Of a stretch of DNA of 64,000 nucleotides, positions 49,601 to 58,600 are shown piece by piece. The position numbers and the translations under genes are program-made. This DNA comes from Chionis minor (Eukaryota > Chordata > Aves > Charadriiformes > Chionididae), in NCBI GenBank assembly GCA_013398295.1, contig VZSF01006858.1:1358125-1422124 (forward strand), given 5' to 3'. Numbering within the stretch: the stretch's first letter is position 1; the number at the start of each line of letters is the position of its first letter. Below the pieces are notes generated by a model. That model was not told the origin of the DNA, did not search any database, and saw only the letters and a list, made by a program, of their open reading frames with translations.

Positions 49601-52600
49601 GTGCAGTTATGCTTTTTAATACTACAAATAGCTTCTTTCCCACAAGCTTTTTGCTTTCAGGCCCATGTCCAAGAACTCTGTAGGACCACTAACCTGAGGG
49701 ACAAAGGCTTAGAAGCCTGTTTCTAATTTAAATCAGTGCTAACAGCACAGAGGCGAATACAACCAAATTCAGCCACCCTGCCCAGACCGTTGCATTTTAA
49801 GTTACAGCAGAATTAAAATGCAGCTGCAGGTCTGCCATGTGTCAATGTTTGCTCACCCTGACAAGCGGACACGCACTGTCGCTATTAAGCGCTGGTGCAA
49901 TGAAAACCAAACAGTTGAAAAAAGCAGATGAGACCAGCGAATTGCCTTGGTTTGGAATGATTTTACAGCTTTGCCTGGTGATTTCTTAATAGATCTTTTG
50001 TTATTAATTTTGTATTATTTAATAAGTAAATCATAGTTAAAACCCTGTTTTTACATGTACCCGGTGACATTAAGAATCTAGGTATTAACAACATTTGCAT
50101 TTAAATAATTCAAGGCTAATACTAAACTCTAGCTTTTTATTAAAAGAAAAAAAGACTCAAAAAAGAGTACTGGACGCAAACAAACTCAATAAGACCGTAT
50201 CTAAATGCTTCCTGCCTAAATAATAAAATCCTGACTTCACCAAGAATCAATGATAAAAACTCCCAAATACCAATTTGTTTTTCTGACAGTATCTATGGTT
50301 TTTAATAACGTACTGTGCCTGAACGAGAGCAAGCAGCCCAATAATAATGAGATAGACTGGGTCTCCATTTGGCCTCAGGTACGTGAGCACCTTCAATAAA
50401 CATCCAAGAGAAAATCTGTGTCTGATGAAAAAACTGATCCAAGGTAGTTACTGAATTTTGCACTCTCAGTGGACAGGGGACACTGTCAGCAGGGTAAATT
50501 TTTTCCATTGTGTGCTTCATGGTTGCCCACTCCTGTGAAGCTAGAACTATAGCACAGTTAAGCTAACCGAAGAAAAAGTCCTGGAAACTAATAAAGGACA
50601 ATCTAAAAAGAAACAAACTTAGGAATGCGGTGAATGTTTTTCATTAATTCTTTCACATATGGTTTTTATTGCCATCCAAAAACGTCTAAGTGCCTCTTAT
50701 TACTTTATAATAAGTGAACAAGTGATTCATATAAGGAGCTGCTGTCACTGAAAACCAAACTCAAACATGGAATCTCAGTGAAAAAAATTACCTTTTATCT
50801 TAAAATAAGCCAGGTCTTTAACTTCTGGGTATGAAAATATGAATGCTTTATGATTAATACTTTAAAAATGTCTCTGCTGAAGTGAAAAGCAAGATGGCTT
50901 TTATAGGCAATTATAAATACCTGCTGGTAAAGAATTTAAAATAGTAACTTTAGCTAGTGTCCTTTTAAGGCTGTAGTAAGCACCTGTTCATTTCAACCAT
51001 AGCTTTATTGAATTGTCACAGAATTTTCGTAACTCCTTAGTAATGGATTTTATTGTGAAAAGCGTGCCCTAGTTTACAAGGATAAACAAACAAATCTTCA
51101 AAAATAAGCTGAAAAACTAAATCCAAAAATCTTTTCAACAAACGTATGGAAGCGTGTATAATACTTTCCTCATGGGATTGGCATCACCAAAGTGTTCCTG
51201 TCTGTATTAGCTCTGCTTCAACATACCCCCAGATAAAGCTTAGGACTAACGTTAACGTGGAGTAGATGCAACTCACCCCAAGCGGGAGAGATAAAGGCAC
51301 TAAGGGAACAAAAGTGGGTACTGAGATAGAAGGTACGTGATGAACTCTGGTAACACGTATGGCCTTGGCACGGTGCTAAATGGCGGAAAATCAAGGGACT
51401 GCCCGCGAGGCAGCAGCAGGCAGAGGCTCCCCACACTGCTGCTGCCGGCAGGAGGAGAGAATTGACCAGGTCTTCCTCACATTTATATATAACACCTGTA
51501 GCACACTCTCTGGGGGACTCCCTACCAAAATCAATTCAGACATCAAAGCTAATGCCTTTCACTACTGAAGCTCATCAAAGATTGTCACTTGCTCCTCAAG
51601 TCTTCCAATACATGCCAATACATGCTATCAACAGAAATCCCAGCAAACGTGCACAAGATGGTCACAACACAGGTAATACTGCAGTAACCTCTGCTACTAC
51701 AAAAATAAGATTCCAAGAACCAAACATGCAAAAACGTAATTCTCTACATTTTGTGGCACTGTACTACAGCAACACGTTTCAAAGCAGTTTCTGTAATAGC
51801 TGAATAAAAAAAAAAAAAAAGGAAAAAAGTTATCTGCAATCAGGAAATAATTATGGGAGAACAGTTATTACATAGTGTATATTATATATTATATAATATA
51901 TTATTATATATCATAATACATTATTAAACCCANGGAAAAAAGTTATTCCAGGATGTTCAAAGCTACACAGAATTGTCATCTTCTATCCTATTACGGCATG
52001 CAAACACCTTCTGCTATGATAATCTGCAATTTCACTGCGTTTCCAAACTTATTTTATGTGTGTATAAAGACACTGAAGTATTTTTACGAAGATCAGCTTT
52101 GAAGCTTGACAGTTTGCACATCTTCCCAAGAGTCTCCTTCACAGGATTTCTAGGAAGCGCGTCGACACAGTCGTTAGCGCAGGAGGTGTGTGCCGGGCGT
52201 GCCCGTGTTCCACTTACAGCCTAGTGAAATGAGCAGCTCAGGGGAGCCGCTGTGACTTAATTAACACTGTGCTAGAGGCTGCTCTCCTCTAGAGGCAAAG
52301 GCTGGCAAGCCACAAAGGAGTGCTAAAGCAGCTACAGCTTTCCATGCCTTTGGGCCACGGAACTGGAAGGTCCTGCACAAAGAGCATGAGGAAAGGCCAC
52401 CCTTCATCCCACCCTGCCCAAGACAACTCTGTCCAGCTGCACGGGATTTACCTCCAGAAACTATGTTAACTGGCTGCGCAACTCTTCAGATTTCTGACCA
52501 GTTGGGTCACGGTGCCAACAGGAGATTTACTTATGTGGCACCTATCAAGTACAAAAGAGGTTAAAGTGACTTTCCCTGAACAGGACGCTGCAGGACAGAG

Positions 52601-55600
52601 AATTGGCTGAGTACTGCTAAGCTTATACTTGAAAGGATGGGGGGGACCCTCTGCAACCACAGTAACTGACAGAGGGTTACTTCTGTGGCAGCAAACACAG
52701 CACAAAACCTAACACAGCCTTATACACACACACACACACACGCTCTCTAAAAGCTGTCCAAAAAGACACTCATTGGTCCATATAAAAATAAAATAAAATC
52801 TTTGGAGGCTGAATCTTGCTAATCGCAACTTCACCCACGTTAAAGGCAGAATGATGTTTTGCCACTGTATGTGTTTAAAATGTTAGTAAATGTATTTTCT
52901 ATGACAAGACTTTCTCTCCATCTTCCACCCATGGGGGGCCACTGATATCTGCATCGTATCTCTCTCTCATTCCAGTTAGGCTCAGAACAGACTAGAGCGT
53001 GACACACACGGCAGGTACCCGTTCCTCAGTCAGTGAAAGCTCACGTCACCTGCAGAGCAACACGACAGACATGGAGGCCACCCACGTTAGAGCCACCAGA
53101 ATGAGCAAACTGAAGGACGGCCCGTTCTTGGCAGAACACACAGAATTGTAGAAGCACATTGTAAGGAAAGAATTAGTACTGAAGGTATTTTAGCTGTATG
53201 CAACTTGTTTTTGTGAAAAGTTGTGTTTGGTAGAAAGGGTATTTTTAATATAAGTTTTATTTAATTCTTGCAAAGCTAAATTGCAGCTGGTCTGGAAACT
53301 ACTGATAGTTTCCTTCTTACAGTAACCATTGCTGCACGTGTGTACCATTCCACAGCTGGTATTAAGCAACCTGGCATGAAGAAATACTTCTTCTTCGTTC
53401 CTGATGTTTATGTACCCTCTTTCACCCCTCTTGTCTTTGAAGGATGCTTTCGGTAAGCATCAACTTAGAATATTTTTAAATCTGTAATTTATGTATGAAT
53501 TAGAAAAAGATAAAGCAATAGGATTCAAGCTGATTTCACTTTCATTACAGCAATTCATATATTAACTTCCAACAATTTGAGTGGTTTTTTTCTTTTTGAA
53601 AGAAAATCCAGAGATCAAAAGTAATCAAACTGTGTATAATGTAATCTTGCTTACAGCGCAGTATTTGGAAACTACAGGATTTGTTAATTAGCAGCAAAAA
53701 AGCACGAGACAGAACCTCTGTACATAGACATATGTTGTATACAGCATGCACTCGGGTTACATGCTTTAGTTGTGAAATTGCATGCTTCAGTACAGTTTGC
53801 AGGACATCAAAGCAGAGTAGTTTTGAGACACAAGAAGTGGAGTTTTGTTGTCACATCCTGACAGATTCAGATAGACGGCTCCTTTTCCTGTCTGAACAAG
53901 CCAGCAGCAGCAGGTAGCCACAGAACGCAAGATTCATTGGTGCAAAGACATACACTTTAGAAGAGACCCATTTTTCATTTTAGGAGACTATATTAAAACC
54001 TTCAGTCTCTGTTCTTGTCTAATCAGTGTGTATATGTTGTAATATTGGCAAGACAGAAAGCTGAGATAAAACAAATCTTTTAGTTGGCAGTTCTTAATAT
54101 TCTGATATCTTAGGCAACAATGCAAGACTTCGAGAACCTTATTTGAACACGCATTCCTCTCCGAGGAAATTAAGCATGTAGTAATTTATTTAGACTGTCC
54201 CCAAATAATCCCCACACAGACTGCAATGTGCGTATACATATATATTTCCATAACAAGAAAGCTGAAATATTTATTTCAACGCTCAAAGTTTTTAAGACAT
54301 CATGCACTGATGCTCATTGATGGTGAAAAGCCAAATAAAAGATTCGTGACAGCGCTAAATTAGAAAGCAACTAAAGGGCATAGCTTAATTCTTACCTTGG
54401 CTGTTTTTTTCACGAGTTGACATTTTTGCTGGTTATGGGACAGAAATAAAATATCTTAAAACTATTTCTAAAGTCTCACCCATACCTGCTTGGATGAAGA
54501 CTGGTACACAGGTCAAAACTTTACAGATTTTTGTTTTCATAACCTCTATGCACATACACACAGAGAAAATAATCAAAAGGGGGTTTTTGTTTCACAAAAT
54601 GAATCTTCCCACCACCCACCAAAAATTTCTGTCCTTCCTAAGGATCTAATTTGATGAGGCATTTTTGCATAATTTCAAAGATCCTTATACAGGTCTTGAG
54701 TAACATTTGGCCAGATGAATTCTTGAAGTAATTATTAATGCTATGTGTTTCATAAGTATACATCCCAATGTATTTATTTACAGGAGATATTATCCAGAAA
54801 AAGCAAATATTTTTAACTTCACCCAGTATTTAAAAATAAATGTTTTTTATTTACCTTGGCTGATGATGACATCTTTGTGCCTGGGGAAAAATATTGAAAT
54901 AATATCATTAATAATATGGGAAGTGCTTATCAAGCCAATACCATCTAGCTCTTATACATTATTGCATTTGGCAATCTCATCAGATTCTGTGTACAGTGTA
55001 ACTGTAGTATAGGATGCTAAATAACTAATCCTGGTCATCATAGTGCATTTTTACCCAAATACTGTTCTATGCAGTTCACTGTATCTTTCGAGTAACTTAA
55101 AGCCTATGGCAAAGCTTCCCAAGAATTGCTGTGATAACAACAAAATACAAAAAGCTTTTAAAAATGGAGGGTATACTCCTTGTGCATGGAAAATTCCATT
55201 TTGAGAGCGCAACCTTGTAATAACCAAATGTTTTAAGCTGCCAAACACCCTCGGGCCTGCATGCAAAGCATTTAACACCTGTCAAAATAAGCTGTCAGCA
55301 CACAACAACACAAATTTTTCTAGTAATTAACCCTGTTGGACACACGGATTAAATGTAAGCAAGTTGCAGTTTCATTTAAACTGAATCCGTGCAGCATTAC
55401 TGGGTGTACAACACAAAGTCTCCGAAGCAGTGCAGTTGAGACGCCTCTCCTCGCCAGAGCCAGGAATGAGCTACTCACAAAAAACCTCAATCCTTTTTAT
55501 TTCCAGCATCAGAGCTACTTCTTACCAGAATAACACTCCTTGATGGAAGAATGTGTTGCATAAAAACCCCCTCTTGAATTCATTTGAAATTCAGCAGGAA

Positions 55601-58600
55601 GGCATGAGTGGCATCCAGTATTTTTAGCTGGATGGAGGTCAAATTTTTGTAACAGTGACAAAGGGTCAAGCACATGCATGAGGAAAGCCATCTCTGGCTA
55701 TTGGTAGAATCACCCTTCACCACACTGCCAAGTGAAAAATTAAAACTGGATTACCAGTCTTGCCTGAAAAACACTGAATGATGGGCTGCCGTGGGAACCC
55801 TCATACTTCTTACGGCATTATCAGACTGATTTACAGCTCAGTGCTGGCTTAAAGACTGAGCTTACTAAACAAAGTTCATATCTTGGGCTGGTAGTGCAAA
55901 GCATATGTAAAACATTTCTGTCCTGGGGCCCACATTAGGGGCTGGATTCTATTCCCCTGCAAAAGACTCGGGGTAACTTCAGGCAGATTGGGCCAACGTT
56001 TCTTAATTGGGAATGATAAATGCAATATAACAACATGCCTTTGCACAATATCAACCAATTCTTTTAGAAATTGGACACACAGGGTGTGAGCAAGAAATAA
56101 GTGTTAATGTGTGCTCTTGAATGCAAACAGTGCTTTTATTATAGATCTGAGCATAAGAACAGGGTACGCAAACAATACAACACCCAGTCTTCAATCAGAT
56201 GATAGACTACAATTGACAATATTTGAAGCTTTGTTTTTCACCAAATGCTTCCTCTAACAGTAATTAATCCTAATCTTTCCTTGTCTGCTCTTTTGTTAGA
56301 TACCTTATTTTTTTCCTACATTAGAGACTGTAGAAGGGCAGCATTTTAAGTCTTTTAGAAAATAAGCAGAGCCACAGGAAAATGAAACAAGATACCTCTA
56401 TTTTGACCATGCCTGAACCAATATATAAAATGTCAATAATTTTTTTTATTGTTATCAAATTTGAAGTATATACCGCATTGTGAAAGACATTTTAGTAGCA
56501 TAACAAAACCCAAGAAACTTGATAAGCAGAGATCAAGACAGAGGTTTTTTTCATTCCAAAATATTATCTAGCAGTACCCTGCTATAACCTAAATTGCCAA
56601 AGGGCTTTTAAATTCCAACAGTGAAAACCAATCATAAAAGGGAAAGAAATACTTGCAAAATATGTAACCCATAATCCCTCACACAGAGCACTTCATTGCT
56701 CTGCAGAACTCTTCAGGCTAAGCATAAAGCTTTTAGTAAATGTGCCGATATCCACACCCAAGATTAATTTAAGATGTTCTTGTTCTTCCCATTCCTAGGA
56801 AAGAAGGAATGCACTTGCACCCCTCTTGACTCTTGAAGTATGTATTTGACCGTCTTATATGCAAGCTAAGGAGAGCACTACAGACACGATCATAAGAAGA
56901 CTGGAAATTACTCTGCAAGGTCTGAACAGATTTATCTGTCATAGTGGAGGGGTTTTCAGGTAGTTCTGCCTTGGACCAGTTAATGGCTATTTGAATGAAG
57001 ATTAATGAGCAGATTTATGAAATCTGAAGACAACATCAAGCTGGGGGAGGCTGCCAGAATGCTGGGGGGGATCCCAGCAGATAGGAAAGGGGTCAGTCAA
57101 AAAGTCAACAATTTCAGCAAAATTTCAATAACATCAAAAAAAGAAACTAAGTGTGTGAACACAACGCAGGAAGCAAGTTGGCAAAGAGTATTGAGGACAA
57201 GAAGTGGGTCACAATAGGGGTCAACGATGTGGAGTTACAGCAAAAAGCAAACTCTTGTCCTTGTGCTGGCAGGATTAGGAGAAGCAACCACTCTATGCTA
57301 TTCATCCCCGGTGAGGCCTCCACCGGAGACCGCAAACTGAGAAAACCTGCTAAAGAAGAGCATGAGAGGAACGATGGGCTACAGCACATCATCTACTGAA
57401 GGTGAAGCTGAAAAGATGATCCCTGCCTGTTATCACCTACAATCAGGAACCTGTTAAACAGTTCATTTGAGAGACCTCCCTGAAATAAAAGTATATTCTT
57501 ACTATTACAGTCTATGTTAGGAACACACATACTATCTCAAATCCAGTAAATTAACGTCAAGAAAATACACTTCAATTTCCAATCAGTTTTAATTAGGAAA
57601 AAACTTGGCTGGAAGCTTCACAGCAGGGGCATTAAGCCATGAATCTTGACTCATAGTGCATAATTCTGCTAACCTAAATTGGCAACACTAAACTATGTTT
57701 ACAATCAAATCCTGCATTCACATTTTATAATAATTTTAAGATTCCACAGGCACCTGAAGCACCGCATTGGAAGGTTATGAAAGTAATTACTCCTGATAAA
57801 AACAAAGATGCAAACGGCCTCAACATATACATAAGTTCACTAAAATTATGCAATTTCTTAATATTTTGACTCTAAAGTTCACTTGCTTTTATGTATTGAA
57901 CTGATACATACTTGTCTGCATTCTTTGCCACTTTTGATATTAATTTAGATGTTGATGCTACCCTCAGCAGCTTGTTACGACTGTCATCTGGACTCTCCCA
58001 AGCACTGTGAGGTTTTTCAGCAGTCAAGGATTTCTTTATGCTAGAAGAACAACAAAAATATATTTTAAAATGACAAGATAATAAGGTAATAATAACTGGA
58101 ACTGGTATGCAACAGACAGATCAAGCAGCAGGAGACAAAAGCAGAGCTAGGTCTTCCTTCAAGCTGAAGCATGAAACAGGAAAAAAAAGATTAGCCAAAA
58201 ATTTCTAACTGGATGAATGAAAACAATTGAGCAAGACAGTTGCCAAATGTTTTATCCATTCCTTTGCATTTCCAAATGCTCTTACATAAAAGACTTGAAC
58301 AAAATAACTCATTACTATATTCCTAATGGGTTACAAAAGTGGAAAAAAAATGAGGCTACAGTATACTAGCCTTAAAGAATAAATTATAAAAAAACCAATC
58401 ACTTAAGACGGTAACAAAGAAAAGTCGAATTTTTCTTCCCCGATTAACTGTTCACCAGCTTTAACACACTGATTTCTGAGGCAGAACAGTTCTATCAGAT
58501 TACAATTTCATATGCCTGTCTTGCAGAGAGCACATTCTAAACCACATGAATGGCTTTAATCTTTTTCAAACAAATGTCTGCAAACTTCTTGCATGAATAA

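Larger units (their letters stand above)
40405..54395 (-). other. EML4 intron 6 (6b to 7), 14 kb
   Basis: The longest intron, donor GTAAGA and acceptor CAACAG. It holds two clear CR1 elements in opposite orientations (about 40731-41285 minus, about 43240-44568 plus), a weaker CR1-like stretch (47830-48130), CA microsatellites (40581-40607, 52723-52741), an AT-rich tract with an undetermined base (51879-51933) and a 15-nt A-run near 51807. The remaining stretches, including the ORF-rich 46400-47650, show no recognisable gene or element. Confidence 0.85.
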
